From: an uncultured Allorhizobium sp.
Lineage (GTDB): Bacteria; Pseudomonadota; Alphaproteobacteria; Rhizobiales; Rhizobiaceae
NCBI GenBank assembly: GCA_958439205.1
Contig: OY288189.1
Location: forward strand, 2,371,001 to 2,435,000
Length of the DNA: 64,000 nt
Direction: 5' to 3'
Shown piece by piece: positions 25,594 to 34,624 of the stretch (position 1 is its first letter; each line of letters starts with the position of its first letter). The notes beneath the pieces were generated by a model, which made no database searches, had not been told where the DNA came from, and saw only the letters and a program-made list of their open reading frames with translations. The position numbers and the translations under genes were made by a program.

Positions 25594-27855
25594 ATGGCTG
25601 CGCTATCGCTTCGGAAACAACTCTATCTCATTGCCATCGCGCCGCTGGTCGCCTTTCTTTGGCTGAGCGTCACCTCTGTGTGGCACAGTTATCAGCAATA
25701 TGCCGAGCTTGACCGGCAGATGGTGGTTCAGACGCTTGCCATGGCAGGCGGGCAGATCGCGCAAGTCCTGCCGGCCGAGGCCTTTGCCACAGCTGACAAT
25801 CGCGCCGAGCGTCGCAAGGCCGTGGATGAAGGACTGGCGACCTTGAAGGCCGCCTATGCGGGCTGGCAGTCCCGTGGCGAGCGCGACGAGACCATCGAGA
25901 AGGCGTTTGCCCTGATCATCAGCAAGGAAGAGGGACTGGCCGAGTATCGCAAGGCGGTCGATGTCGGCAAGGCAACCTCGGATGCGGCGCTGTTCGTGCT
26001 GCAGCCAGCCTCTGCCGCCGGGCTGGAACTCGTGCGCCGTTCAGGCGGGACCATCCAGGATCTGCAGCTCGCAAGGCTCATCGATGGCTATTACGCGCTC
26101 ATGCAGGTCAACGATTCCGGCCTCATCGAGATCCGTCTGGGCGAGCAGTATTTCTCCGGTGAACCGCTCGCACAGAAGCAGTATTCCTTCTTCCTGCATG
26201 CCCGTTCGCTCCGCGACCGGTTCACGCCCCTGCTACGGGAGTTCCTGCCGGGCGATATCGTGAAACCTTTTGATGATTTCCACAGTGGTGCGGAGGGGCA
26301 GTTCCTCGTGTCCGCGCGTCAGAAGATCTGGGAGAATGCGCCCGCCGGTGCTGATCCAGCCTCGGGCGAGACCTGGGCGCAATTGACGGGCGCACAGGCC
26401 GGGATGATGGCGAAGCTCATTGCCCAGACCGATGCCTTCCTGACCAATGGTGCCCAGCAGAAGCTGAATAGCCTGCGCGGTGACTTCCTTCAGGGGACGG
26501 CGATCTCGGCCGGTGTGACGCTGGTCGTGCTCGGGCTCTTCTTCTTCGTCGTCCGCACGGTGTCGCAGATGATTCGCGGAATTGCCGGGCGGATGCAGAC
26601 CCTGGCCGATGGCGATCGTGCGAGCACGATCCCGTTCACCGGGCGTACCGACGAGATCGGTGTCATGTCGCGTTCGGTCGAGGTGTTCCGGGACGCCGCG
26701 ATCCGCAACGCGCAGCTGGAATCCGAAGCGGAAGAGAACCGTGTCCGCGCCGAACGAGAGCGTGCGGAGATGCAGGCGCGGGCGGAAGCGGATGCCGAAG
26801 CGCGCCTCACAAAGGCAACCGGGACACTCGCTGCCGGGCTGAAGCGTCTCGCGTCCGGCGACATGATGTGCGAGATCGACGAACAGTTCGCCCCGCAATT
26901 CGAGGCCCTCCGCCAAGACTTCAATACGTCTGTCGATCAGCTGCGCGGCGTGCTGGTCTCGGTTGGTCGTTCGGCCCATGCCGTCAGCGGCGGGTCCGGC
27001 GAAATCTCGCATGCCTCCGATGATCTGGCCAAACGCACCGAACAGCAGGCGGCTTCGCTCGAAGAAACGGCCGCAGCGCTCGAGGAAATTACCTCGAACG
27101 TCACGGCAACTTCGCGGCGGACCGGTGAGGCGCGTGACATCGTCCGCAACACCCGCAGCCGTGCCGAGGAGTCCGGCGTGGTGGTCGGCAATGCCGTCAC
27201 CGCCATGGAGCGCATCGAGCATGCCTCCAAACAGATCAGCCAGATCATTTCCGTGATCGACGAGATCGCCTTCCAGACAAACCTTCTCGCGCTCAATGCC
27301 GGCGTGGAGGCCGCCCGTGCGGGCGAAGCCGGCAAGGGCTTTGCCGTTGTCGCCCAGGAAGTTCGGGAGCTTGCGCAGCGCTCGGCCAATGCGGCGAAGG
27401 AAATCAAGGCACTGATCGGCAATTCCGAGGTGGCCGTCAGCGAAGGCGTGAAGCTGGTCAACGAGACTGGCGATGGCCTGACGGCGATTGCAGGGCTCGT
27501 ACAGTCGATCAACGAGCATATGGACGCCATTGCGTCAGCCGCTCAGGAGCAGTCTGTCGGCCTCGGGGAGGTCAATCAGGCGGTCAACCACATGGACCAG
27601 GCGACGCAGAAGAATGCCGCCATGGTCGAGGAGATGAATGCGGCGTCCGCGGGGCTTGCGCAGGAAGCGGCGGGCCTTGCTGAACTCCTCAGCCGGTTCA
27701 GAACCGGAGAGGGCGTTCCGGCGTCCTCGTCTTCGAGACCGGGCCCCGGCGCGGACGAAAGGCGCACGCCTGCACCTTCACAGGGTCGAATGTCTGCGCG
27801 GCCGGCGGTTTCCGGAAACACCGCGCTTGCCCGCGAGAGCTGGGAAGAATTCTGA
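25594..27855 (+). CDS. Methyl-accepting chemotaxis protein
   Basis: 753 residues from ATG 25594, chosen for GGGGAGGG five bases upstream over an ATG-less extension. TM1 is at about 10-30, followed by a periplasmic helical sensor of about 270 residues with no recognisable ligand motif. TM2 is at about 302-323, then HAMP ([20 protein letters not shown]...[13 protein letters not shown]), a coiled segment rich in Glu/Arg, and a second HAMP-like stretch. The highly conserved signalling hairpin tip is near residue 556-592 ([35 protein letters not shown]). The tail ends SWEEF, resembling the W-x-x-F pentapeptide that tethers CheR/CheB. No che genes are adjacent. Confidence 0.93.
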   Translation: MAALSLRKQLYLIAIAPLVAFLWLSVTSVWHSYQQYAELDRQMVVQTLAMAGGQIAQVLPAEAFATADNRAERRKAVDEGLATLKAAYAGWQSRGERDETIEKAFALIISKEEGLAEYRKAVDVGKATSDAALFVLQPASAAGLELVRRSGGTIQDLQLARLIDGYYALMQVNDSGLIEIRLGEQYFSGEPLAQKQYSFFLHARSLRDRFTPLLREFLPGDIVKPFDDFHSGAEGQFLVSARQKIWENAPAGADPASGETWAQLTGAQAGMMAKLIAQTDAFLTNGAQQKLNSLRGDFLQGTAISAGVTLVVLGLFFFVVRTVSQMIRGIAGRMQTLADGDRASTIPFTGRTDEIGVMSRSVEVFRDAAIRNAQLESEAEENRVRAERERAEMQARAEADAEARLTKATGTLAAGLKRLASGDMMCEIDEQFAPQFEALRQDFNTSVDQLRGVLVSVGRSAHAVSGGSGEISHASDDLAKRTEQQAASLEETAAALEEITSNVTATSRRTGEARDIVRNTRSRAEESGVVVGNAVTAMERIEHASKQISQIISVIDEIAFQTNLLALNAGVEAARAGEAGKGFAVVAQEVRELAQRSANAAKEIKALIGNSEVAVSEGVKLVNETGDGLTAIAGLVQSINEHMDAIASAAQEQSVGLGEVNQAVNHMDQATQKNAAMVEEMNAASAGLAQEAAGLAELLSRFRTGEGVPASSSSRPGPGADERRTPAPSQGRMSARPAVSGNTALARESWEEF

Positions 27856-27893
27856 CCGCAGTTCGCCTCGCGCTTTTCATTTCCACTCACGTC

Positions 27894-27926
27894 AGACGGC
27901 TGCTGTAAGGCGGCCGTCTTCGTTTT
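27894..27926 (+). terminator. Intrinsic terminator after the chemoreceptor gene
   Basis: AGACGGC (27894-27900) pairs with GCCGTCT (27913-27919) over a 12-base loop, followed by TCGTTTTT. Confidence 0.75.
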
Positions 27927-27980
27927 TCCGACCACATTGCGCCGACGGAAAACTTTCGGCTTGCATCATCAGCCAAACAG

Positions 27981-28000
27981 ACATAAAGATATCTTTATGT
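27981..28000. promoter_or_regulatory. Perfect 20-bp palindrome, candidate SahR-type operator
   Basis: ACATAAAGATATCTTTATGT is a perfect inverted repeat ending 19 bases before the start of an ArsR-type regulator gene that precedes metF. ArsR-family regulators bind such short palindromes, and SahR-type regulators control methionine-cycle genes through sites of this general AT-rich form. Position this close to the start codon implies autorepression and control of metF. Confidence 0.75.
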
Positions 28001-28019
28001 CGTTATTGCGGTGGTGCTG

Positions 28020-29027
28020 ATGAGACTGGGCGTCGATACTCTTGTGGATTTGCTGAAGGCGGCGGGCGAGCCGACCCGCCTGCGGCTGCTCACGCTGCTC
28101 TCCTCCGGCGACCTGACCGTTACGGATCTTACCGAAATTCTTGGTCAGTCGCAGCCCCGTATCTCGCGCCACCTGAAATTGCTCGCGGAAGCCGATCTGA
28201 TCGATCGTTATCAGGAAGGCGCCTGGGCCTATTTCCGGCTGAAGCAGGACGGAGCCGGGGCCGAACTCATTCGCCTGCTGCTCGATGCTGCCGAGGAGGG
28301 CGATCCCGTTCTCCAGCGTGACCGTGATCGCCTGGCTGGCGTGAAGCGGGCGCGGGCCGAGAAGGCGCAGGCCTATTTCAGCCGCAACGCGTCCGAATGG
28401 GACGAGCTTCGTCGGCTGCATGTCAACGATGCCGATGTGGAAGCCGCTCTTCTGCAGATCGTTGGCACCGAAGCGGTCGAATCGATGCTGGACCTTGGCA
28501 CCGGCACGGGCCGCATCCTGCAATTGCTGTCGCCGCGGTATCGTCGGGCGATTGGCATCGACGCCAGCCGTGACATGCTGGCGGTTGCCCGCTCCAATCT
28601 CGACAAGGAGGGCATCCTGTCGGCCAGCGTGCGCCATGGCGACATTCTGAACCTGCCGCTCGATGCCGGCGACTACGATCTCGTGACCATCCACCAGGTT
28701 CTGCACTTCCTCGAAGAGCCGGAACTGGCGCTGGCGGAGGCCGCGCGCATGCTGCGGGACGGTGGCCGTCTGGCGATCATCGATCTCGCCCCCCATGCGC
28801 ATGAATATCTGCGCGACGAGCACGCCCATGTCCGTCTCGGCTTCTCGCATGGCGTCATGGCCGAATGGCTCGGCCGGCAGGGCCTGTCGGTCGAAGACGT
28901 GATCGACCTGCCGCCGCAAAGTGCAGCCGGGCGCGGTCTCACAGTCACCATCTGGCTTGCCCGCCGGGGAGACGCTGCCGCTGCCACCCCCCAGGACCAA
29001 CCCCTTGCCTTGACCGGGAGCCGATAA
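28020..29027 (+). CDS. ArsR-family regulator fused to SAM-dependent methyltransferase domain (SahR-like)
   Basis: 335 residues from ATG 28020; GTG codons at 28011 and 28014 are alternatives. The N-terminal 100 residues form an ArsR winged helix (VDLLKAAGEPTRLRLLTLLSSGDLTVTDLTEILGQSQPRISRHLKLLAEADLI). The metal-binding ELCVC box of metal sensors is absent. Residues from about 150 carry a class I methyltransferase fold with SAM loop MLDLGTGTGRILQLL, IGIDASRDML and DLVTIHQVLHFLEEPELALAEAARML. Such fusions next to metF are proposed to sense S-adenosylhomocysteine or SAM. It overlaps metF by one base, and the palindrome upstream is its probable operator. Confidence 0.85.
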   Translation: MRLGVDTLVDLLKAAGEPTRLRLLTLLSSGDLTVTDLTEILGQSQPRISRHLKLLAEADLIDRYQEGAWAYFRLKQDGAGAELIRLLLDAAEEGDPVLQRDRDRLAGVKRARAEKAQAYFSRNASEWDELRRLHVNDADVEAALLQIVGTEAVESMLDLGTGTGRILQLLSPRYRRAIGIDASRDMLAVARSNLDKEGILSASVRHGDILNLPLDAGDYDLVTIHQVLHFLEEPELALAEAARMLRDGGRLAIIDLAPHAHEYLRDEHAHVRLGFSHGVMAEWLGRQGLSVEDVIDLPPQSAAGRGLTVTIWLARRGDAAAATPQDQPLALTGSR

Positions 29028-29935
29028 TGACGAAGACCGAACGGCCGATCGCCAAGCCCTCTGACCTCAAGGTCTCCTTCGAGTTTTTCCCGCCCAAGTC
29101 ACCTGATATGGCAGAGCAGCTCTGGCAGACTGTCGAGGCACTGCAGCCTTACCAGCCAGATTTCGTCTCGGTGACCTATGGTGCCGGCGGCACGACGCGG
29201 GAGCCGACGCTTGCGACCGTCAAGCGCCTGATTGGCGACACGCCGCTCGCCACCGCTTCGCACCTGACCTGTGTCGGAGCGTCGCGTGAGGAGGTTCGGG
29301 CCGTCGTCGAGGAATTTAAGGCTGCTGGTGTTCGCCATTTCGTTGCGTTGCGCGGCGATCCGCAGGGCGGTGTCGGGACGCGCTATGCGCCGCATCCTGA
29401 TGGCTTCGTCAATGCAGCGGATCTGGTTGCCGGATTGCGCGACATGGGGGATTTCGAGATCTCCGTCTCCGCCTATCCCGAGCGTCACCCGGAAAGCGAG
29501 AGCGATGCCGTCGACCTCGATATGCTCAAGCAGAAGGTCGATGCGGGGGCTACGCGCGCGCTTACCCAGTTCTTCTTCGATAACAACGTCTACGAGCGTT
29601 ACATGGACCGCGTTCGCGCGGCAGGCATTTCGATCCCGATCGTGCCGGGCATCATGCCGATCCAGAACCTGACCCAGCTCAAGCGTTTCGCCTCGATGTG
29701 CGGGGCAAGCGTTCCTGCCTTCATCGACGCGCGCTTCGAAGGCACGGAAAGCGACCCGCAGGCCAGAGCAGCCATTGCCGCTGATATCGCCGCCGAGCAG
29801 ATCGCAGACCTGTCGAGACGCGGGGTCGAGGAGTTCCACATCTATACGATGAACAGGGCGCCGCTCACGATTGCGACGCTGGAGCGCCTCGGCGTGTCCG
29901 CGAAGGCTCAGGCCCTTTCGGGCGCTGCTGCCTGA
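29027..29935 (+). CDS. metF: 5,10-methylenetetrahydrofolate reductase
   Basis: 302 residues from ATG 29027, whose A is the last base of the upstream stop codon. MetF barrel motifs are complete: VSFEFFPPKSPDMAEQLW, FVSVTYGAGGTTREPT, ASHLTCVGASREEV, FVALRGDPQGG, AYPERHPES, KVDAGATRALTQFFFDNNVYERYMDRVR and PGIMPIQNLTQLKRFASMCG. It makes 5-methyl-THF with FAD and NAD(P)H for methionine synthesis. Co-transcription with a SAH/SAM-sensing regulator fits control of the methionine cycle. Confidence 0.96.
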   Translation: MTKTERPIAKPSDLKVSFEFFPPKSPDMAEQLWQTVEALQPYQPDFVSVTYGAGGTTREPTLATVKRLIGDTPLATASHLTCVGASREEVRAVVEEFKAAGVRHFVALRGDPQGGVGTRYAPHPDGFVNAADLVAGLRDMGDFEISVSAYPERHPESESDAVDLDMLKQKVDAGATRALTQFFFDNNVYERYMDRVRAAGISIPIVPGIMPIQNLTQLKRFASMCGASVPAFIDARFEGTESDPQARAAIAADIAAEQIADLSRRGVEEFHIYTMNRAPLTIATLERLGVSAKAQALSGAAA

Positions 29936-29956
29936 TACCCGATGCCGAAGAATGGA

Positions 29957-29998
29957 AAGAGGCGCATGACGGTCCTTGTCATGCGCCTCTTGCTCTTT
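29957..29998 (+). terminator. Strong intrinsic terminator after metF
   Basis: AAGAGGCGCATGAC (29957-29970) and GTCATGCGCCTCTT (29978-29991) make a 14-bp stem with a 7-base loop, followed by GCTCTTTT. Confidence 0.9.
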
Positions 29999-30065
29999 TG
30001 AAATTCATGGATGCTGGAGCGGCCTGGTTCGGCCAAGCCATGGGTTTTGGTTCATTCGACCTGTG

Positions 30066-30143
30066 TCAGATGAACAGCATCGTGGCTACGAAAACAAACG
30101 CTGCACCTACGATCAGGACATTGATAGAATTGGTCAGTCCCAT
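30066..30143 (-). CDS. 25-residue hydrophobic small protein (single membrane helix)
   Basis: The frame starts at ATG 30143 with a perfect AGGAGG six bases upstream and ends at TGA 30066. It begins MGLTNSINVL and continues as one uninterrupted hydrophobic helix (IVGAAFVFVATMLFI), with no charged residue anywhere. A promoter-like TTGCGC-N16-TAATAT lies just upstream. This combination of consensus ribosome site, promoter and helix makes it a credible gene despite its size. No function is recognised; small single-helix proteins often modulate membrane complexes. Confidence 0.7.
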   Translation of the reverse strand: MGLTNSINVLIVGAAFVFVATMLFI

Positions 30144-30169
30144 GTGTGCCTCCTTGCGTTGACCGTTAG

Positions 30170-30197
30170 ATATTATGTCTGTTTTGTGTCTGCGCAA
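30170..30197 (-). promoter_or_regulatory. Candidate promoter of the 25-residue membrane peptide
   Basis: On the minus strand TTGCGC (30197-30192) and TAATAT (30175-30170) are separated by 16 bases, and the ATG follows 26 bases after the -10 element, leaving a short leader with AGGAGG. Confidence 0.6.
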
Positions 30198-30390
30198 GGG
30201 CCAATCGGTGTTGCAATGCGGCATTTCGGAGTGGAAAACCTACCGGATTTCTCCAATAAATATTGAATTACAAAGGCTTGATGGCGATCTCGCGCTGTTA
30301 ATGGAGTTTAATATCCGTGAGTGCGCGAGGCTGTGCATAAGCGGTTTTGCTGGCTTCTGCCCAGGCTCAGCGCTCAGCCATCGGCACGTC
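30198..30390. other. AT-richer intergenic segment, no gene seen
   Basis: Between the small peptide promoter and the terminator of the minus-strand transglycosylase gene I see no supported coding frame, tRNA or repeat. The AT-rich stretch TAATATCCG/TTAATGGAGTTTAAT near 30298-30315 might hold a further promoter, but no paired -35 element is convincing. Confidence 0.4.
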
Positions 30391-30420
30391 AAAAAGCCGG
30401 GGCAGCTATGCCACCCCGGC
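30391..30420 (-). terminator. Intrinsic terminator of the MltB-like gene
   Basis: On the minus strand GCCGGGG and CCCCGGC pair (30420-30414 with 30402-30396), followed by five T (30395-30391). Confidence 0.8.
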
Positions 30421-30457
30421 CATCTTTTCCTCAATTTGGTACGTGTTAGACGGCGTC

Positions 30458-31642
30458 TCAGAGGGCGTTGAGAAGGGCCGGTGTCGGCCAGCCGTCTGCG
30501 GGCAGACCGACCCGCTGCTGCTCTTTCTGGACCGCCACGCGCGTGCCAGCGCCGAGGATGCCGTCGATTTTTCCGACGTCGTGGCCCAGTCCCTGAAGTT
30601 TCGTCTGCAGCACTGTCATCTGGTCGACGTCGAGGCCCGGTTCAGGATTGCCCTTCTGATAGACCGGCGCGCCGCCGAAACGGGTCGCGAAATAGGCGGC
30701 CGAGGTCGTGTAGATGAAGGACTGGTTCCATTCGAGATAGATGTTGAAGTTCGGATAGGTGATGAAGGCCGGGCCTTTGCGGCCTTGCGGCAGCACCAGA
30801 GAGGCGGGCAGGGAGCCAAAGCCTGTGTTGCCATCGCGCGGCTGGACGCCGAGCGCAAACCATTCAGCTGCCGTCATCGTGCCGCCGAGGCCGGACTTTT
30901 CGAAGGGCAGGGTCTCCGGGATCGTTACTTCCTGGATCCAGGGCTCGCCGCGCTTGAAGCCGAGATGCTGGATGAACTTGGCAGCCGTCAGGATGGCGTC
31001 CGGGCTGCTCTGCTTGACGTTCACATGGCCGTCGCCATCGCCGTCGATGCCGAATTCGATGATGTCCTTGGGCAGCATCTGAACCTGGCCGATTTCGCCG
31101 GCCCAGGCGCCGGTATTACCGGCCGGGTCGAGATCGCCATGCTCGACCATCTTGATCAGGGAGAGGAGCTGCGGCCGGAACAGTTCCGGGCGGCGGCAGT
31201 CATGAGCAAGCGTGACCAGCGCGTTGCGGGTGTTGAAATCGCCCTGGACGGCGCCGAAATCGGTCTCCATTGCCCAGAAGGCTGTGATCACGCCTGGTGG
31301 TACGCCGTATTCCTGCTCAGCGCGGGCGAAGACCTCTGCGTATTCCTTGATCTTCTGGCGGCCGATATCGAGACGGCCCTGACTGACGGTGCGGCCGGAG
31401 AATTCGAGAAATGTCTGACGGAAGACGCCCTGCGAGCGATCGCGGGATAGAACCTTCTGGTCGATGGCAGCACCCGCCAGCGCCTTGTCCGCGATTTCAG
31501 GCGGCGTGCCGGCTGCGACGGATTCGGCCTTCACGCCTTCGAGGAAGGCTGCGAGGTCGCCACCGCATTGCTGCGCCTGCACAAGGCCGGTCGAGGCGAG
31601 GAGGAGGGCGAGGGGGAGCGCATGACGCAGGGCTTTGTTCAT
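30458..31642 (-). CDS. Lytic murein transglycosylase, MltB family, with peptidoglycan-binding domain
   Basis: 394 residues from ATG 31642 with AAGGA upstream; an upstream TTG in frame is discarded. A signal peptide (ALPLALLLASTGLVQAQ) is followed by the SLT_2 catalytic domain. Its catalytic Glu is in ITAFWAMETDFGAVQGDFNTRNALVTLAHD, with GEIGQVQMLPKDIIEFGIDGDGDG downstream. The last 60 residues are a PG_binding_1 domain (VLQTKLQGLGHDVGKIDGILGAGTRVAVQ). It cleaves glycan strands with 1,6-anhydroMurNAc formation in the periplasm. No lipobox is seen, so it is probably soluble rather than membrane-anchored like E. coli MltB. Confidence 0.92.
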   Translation of the reverse strand: MNKALRHALPLALLLASTGLVQAQQCGGDLAAFLEGVKAESVAAGTPPEIADKALAGAAIDQKVLSRDRSQGVFRQTFLEFSGRTVSQGRLDIGRQKIKEYAEVFARAEQEYGVPPGVITAFWAMETDFGAVQGDFNTRNALVTLAHDCRRPELFRPQLLSLIKMVEHGDLDPAGNTGAWAGEIGQVQMLPKDIIEFGIDGDGDGHVNVKQSSPDAILTAAKFIQHLGFKRGEPWIQEVTIPETLPFEKSGLGGTMTAAEWFALGVQPRDGNTGFGSLPASLVLPQGRKGPAFITYPNFNIYLEWNQSFIYTTSAAYFATRFGGAPVYQKGNPEPGLDVDQMTVLQTKLQGLGHDVGKIDGILGAGTRVAVQKEQQRVGLPADGWPTPALLNAL

Positions 31643-31743
31643 CAGTCGGTCCTTCAAGGGTTGGCGCGCAGAGGGCTTCAATCTCGCGCATTCGTGCCGC
31701 CATTGCTGGCGGGTTCTGAGGAGCCTCTAGCGCTCGTTTGCGA

Positions 31744-32523
31744 TCATTTCGAGACGGATGTGACCCAATTCTGCCAGTTCTTCTGGGTGCCGGCAAAGAC
31801 ATTGATGTCCGTACCGCCGCGGATGCCCGGGACCACGCCGGTCGAGGTATATTGCCAGAAGGCCCAGCGGCGGTCGGGATAGATTTCGCTTGGATGCTGG
31901 GCGACCGCGCGAACCCAAAAATGGTGATCCTTGAAGGCGCCCTCCAGGTTTTCCCGGTGGAAGTCGACGGAGGTGTAGATGATCGGCCGCTTGCCGTAGT
32001 GGGCTTCGATGCGCTGCATGAAGCGCTGCATTTCGGATCTGACGGTGGCAGCATCCGGGCGCAGGCGACAGGTCGGGGATGTCGGGTTCCACTCGACATC
32101 GAGCACCGGCGGCAGAAGGTTTGCTTCGCGCGGCACGTTGCGGATGAACCAGTCAGCCTGTTCATCGGCAGACGAGCAGAAATAGTAGAAGTGATAGGGC
32201 GCATGGGGAATGCCAGCGGCGCGGGCGCCCTGCCAGTATTCATGGAAGCGCGGGTCGAGCATGTCACCACCCTCCGTCGCCTTGATGAAGACGAAGGCAA
32301 CACCTGACTTCTTCACCGCGCGCCAGTCGACATCGCCATTCCACTTGGAGACGTCGATGCCGTGCACCTCATGACGATGCGGTGTCTTGCCGTCGAAATG
32401 CTGTGGGTCGGTGTCTTGAAACCGGGGTGAGACGGAGGCCGTGTCCATCAGGTCATAGGAGCCCGAAGTGCAGGCCGTCACCGTCAGGCAGAGAGGAAGA
32501 AGGAGTGTCGATAACCACCGCAT
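31744..32523 (-). CDS. GH25 family lysozyme, probable lipoprotein
   Basis: 259 residues from ATG 32523. The N-terminus is a lipoprotein signal with lipobox VTAC (LCLTVTACTSG). The mature domain matches GH25 muramidases: HGIDVSKWNGDVDWRAVKKSGVAFVFIKATEGGDMLDPRF, APYHFYYF, the catalytic DxE in LLPPVLDVEWN, and WAFWQYTSTGVVPGI near the end. It would cleave the MurNAc-GlcNAc bond, here anchored in the outer or inner membrane. It lies 101 bases upstream of the MltB-like gene on the same strand, so the two wall hydrolases may be co-expressed. Confidence 0.9.
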   Translation of the reverse strand: MRWLSTLLLPLCLTVTACTSGSYDLMDTASVSPRFQDTDPQHFDGKTPHRHEVHGIDVSKWNGDVDWRAVKKSGVAFVFIKATEGGDMLDPRFHEYWQGARAAGIPHAPYHFYYFCSSADEQADWFIRNVPREANLLPPVLDVEWNPTSPTCRLRPDAATVRSEMQRFMQRIEAHYGKRPIIYTSVDFHRENLEGAFKDHHFWVRAVAQHPSEIYPDRRWAFWQYTSTGVVPGIRGGTDINVFAGTQKNWQNWVTSVSK

Positions 32524-32650
32524 GGAGGGTCCGTCTGCTGGGAATGAAGAGATATGCCCCCAGGCGGTGCGACCAAGACGAAACACGGGGAGAGCCGACA
32601 CCACCCTTGGCCCATCATGGTTAAAATCTGGTTAGATGCAATCTTGCTGA

Positions 32651-33331
32651 TCAGCGAGACGAGGAGCGTGTCAGGACGGCATGCCAGGCGTAACCACGCC
32701 AAAGCGGCTCGAAGCGCAAGGTCAAACCGTGGGCTTCTGCGCGTTCTTCGAGTACGCGGCGCAAGTCATTGCGTGGCGTGACATGGAAGCGGGCAAGCCA
32801 GGCCTGCAGCGCCTTCTGGAACCACACGGGCAGGCGTTCCTGCTGACCGAAATCTACGATGTGCAGGGAGCCCACAGGCCCGAGAGCCTCGATGCCCCGA
32901 TCGATCGCCGCCTGCCAGTCCGGGATCATGGACAGGGCATAGGAGATCATCACGCGGTCGAAATGCGGCTGGCCGAAGTCTTCTGGTGAGAAAGCCGTGG
33001 CGTCGGCGACTTGCAGCCTTGGTGGCGTGTGGTCACGCGACAGCTTCGCCCGCGCCGTGGCGAGCATCTCGGCCGAGATATCAAGCCCGAAGAGGTTTGC
33101 CGCCGGAAAGTGCCTGCGGGCCAGGGCGAGGTTGCGCCCTGTGCCGCAGCCGACTTCCAGCAGCGAGCCGCCGATCGGCACATCCAGGCCCGCAATCATA
33201 TGGTCGCGACCGAGCAGATAGTATTTACGAGTGAGGTCGTAGATGTGCCGCTGGTAGCGGTACATCCGGTCCATGCGGTCAGCATGGTCCTTGATGGCAT
33301 CGACTGCCAGGATTGCCGGGCTTTCGCTCAT
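32651..33331 (-). CDS. btaB: Diacylglyceryl-homoserine N-methyltransferase (betaine lipid DGTS synthesis)
   Basis: 226 residues. A class I methyltransferase with SAM loop SLLEVGCGTGRNLALARRHFP, LFGLDISAEMLATARAKL and FDRVMISYALSMIPDW. The start overlaps the upstream btaA stop by 4 bases (ATGA), and this exact BtaA-BtaB pairing defines the bacterial route to diacylglyceryl-N,N,N-trimethylhomoserine. BtaB transfers three methyl groups from SAM to the homoserine lipid made by BtaA. The enzyme acts at the cytoplasmic membrane face. Confidence 0.92.
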   Translation of the reverse strand: MSESPAILAVDAIKDHADRMDRMYRYQRHIYDLTRKYYLLGRDHMIAGLDVPIGGSLLEVGCGTGRNLALARRHFPAANLFGLDISAEMLATARAKLSRDHTPPRLQVADATAFSPEDFGQPHFDRVMISYALSMIPDWQAAIDRGIEALGPVGSLHIVDFGQQERLPVWFQKALQAWLARFHVTPRNDLRRVLEERAEAHGLTLRFEPLWRGYAWHAVLTRSSSR

Positions 33332-34578
33332 GCGGCGCGCTTCTCATAGATGTGGAAGCCGCCGTAGATTGCGGAGCGATCCTGGGCGTTCAGCGATTGC
33401 GAGCGCTCCACCTGGTAGTGCCACTGGTCGAGCAGGGCAGGTGCCAGCTTGCCGGTCAGAATGCTCTCTTCCGCAGCGGTGCGGAAGATGACCCGGGCGC
33501 CGTCAGCGGCCGTCCGGGTGATCTCTGTCCACAATTCGTTCAGCTGCCGCTCGTTCATCCAGTCCTGGGCGTCGAGAAGGACGTAGCGATCGACGCTTCC
33601 GGCGGGCTTTTTCGCCAGCAATTCGGTGAAGTTGGCGTGGTGGACCGTGACGTTCCCGACAGATTCGCGGATGGCCGGATAATGCGCCTCCTGAAGGTAC
33701 GTCGGCAGGACGCCTTCCTCGGGCTTCGGATAGCGGCGCATGAAGGCCTGCCAGGCGAAGTAGTTGTCGCGCAGAAGGAAGTGGCAGCACAGCTTTTCGA
33801 GGCGGTGGCGCAGGACGGGCGCGATCGTGCCGTCATCGGCGAGCGAGGCGAGTTCGTCATATTGCTGCGGGGGAATGCCAAGTCCGAAGAGCGAACTCTT
33901 GCGGCGGGTGAGCCAGCGGATCATCGGCTTGTCGAAGAGCGGAGCGATCCGGCTGTCGAAGAACATGCGCTGTTCGCGCAGAGAGCGGGTCTCGGCCAGT
34001 TCCTCAAGCCGCACGCCGTGGCTGCGGGCAATCAGATGGCCGATGGCGATGAAGCGCCCCAGAAGTCCGGTGCGGTAGATGTTGCGATTGAAGACGGAGA
34101 TGCGGCGACGGCCGCTGATGCCGCGGGTCTCCCAGTAGCGCCGTGTCGCCGCGTCGAGATTGGGCGCGATGTGCCGGTCATAAAGGCTGACATTCGTCGC
34201 GACCATCTGATCGCCGAGCAGGCGGCGCACGGAGGCATGGTCCGGCAGATTACGGAAGGCGGCAAGCTTCAAGCGATTGAGTGCCACGTGGTTCGGGTTC
34301 AGATCCACGACGTCGATCGACGCTGGGCGGCGGCCGAGATAGGCAAGCATGTTGCAGCCGCCGGAGCCGATCGTGACAATGCGGTGGCCCTCGGTGAGAT
34401 CCATGGCCTCCATGTCGACCTCAGGGTCTTCCCAGATCTGGGCATAGACCAGGCCGGAAAAGAGCAGGCCGAACAGGCGCTCCGACATGCCGGCGGGCGA
34501 TAGAGCCGCATGCTGGAGAAGTGCGTCTTTCAGCTTCTCGTTTCCACGAAATCCGGCATCGGGTGCAAGGTCTGTCAT
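33328..34578 (-). CDS. btaA: SAM:diacylglycerol 3-amino-3-carboxypropyltransferase
   Basis: 416 residues from ATG 34578. Typical BtaA features are LFSGLVYAQIWEDPEVDMEAMDLTEGHRIVTIGSGGCNMLAYL (SAM site), SIDVVDLNPNHVALNRLKLAA, and a C-terminal half with DRYVLLDAQDWMNERQLNELWTEI and ARVIFRTAAEE. It moves the aminocarboxypropyl group of SAM to diacylglycerol, the first step to the betaine lipid DGTS, which replaces phospholipids during phosphate starvation. A Pho-box-like site lies about 50 bases upstream, in the gap shared with a GGDEF-EAL gene. Confidence 0.95.
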   Translation of the reverse strand: MTDLAPDAGFRGNEKLKDALLQHAALSPAGMSERLFGLLFSGLVYAQIWEDPEVDMEAMDLTEGHRIVTIGSGGCNMLAYLGRRPASIDVVDLNPNHVALNRLKLAAFRNLPDHASVRRLLGDQMVATNVSLYDRHIAPNLDAATRRYWETRGISGRRRISVFNRNIYRTGLLGRFIAIGHLIARSHGVRLEELAETRSLREQRMFFDSRIAPLFDKPMIRWLTRRKSSLFGLGIPPQQYDELASLADDGTIAPVLRHRLEKLCCHFLLRDNYFAWQAFMRRYPKPEEGVLPTYLQEAHYPAIRESVGNVTVHHANFTELLAKKPAGSVDRYVLLDAQDWMNERQLNELWTEITRTAADGARVIFRTAAEESILTGKLAPALLDQWHYQVERSQSLNAQDRSAIYGGFHIYEKRAA

Positions 34579-34624
34579 GTCGATCCGCCGTCCTCTTGGG
34601 TTTCACGGCGTGTAGCTTTCGCTT

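Noticed and set aside
28020..28330. Metal-sensing ArsR/SmtB repressor
   Set aside because: No cysteine-rich metal motif is present in the HTH domain, and the fused methyltransferase domain and metF linkage point to a SAM/SAH-type effector instead.
30000..30060. Hairpin GGCCTGG/CCAAGCC near the end of the 25-residue peptide gene
   Set aside because: It contains a mismatch and has no T-run on either strand, so a terminator is not supported.
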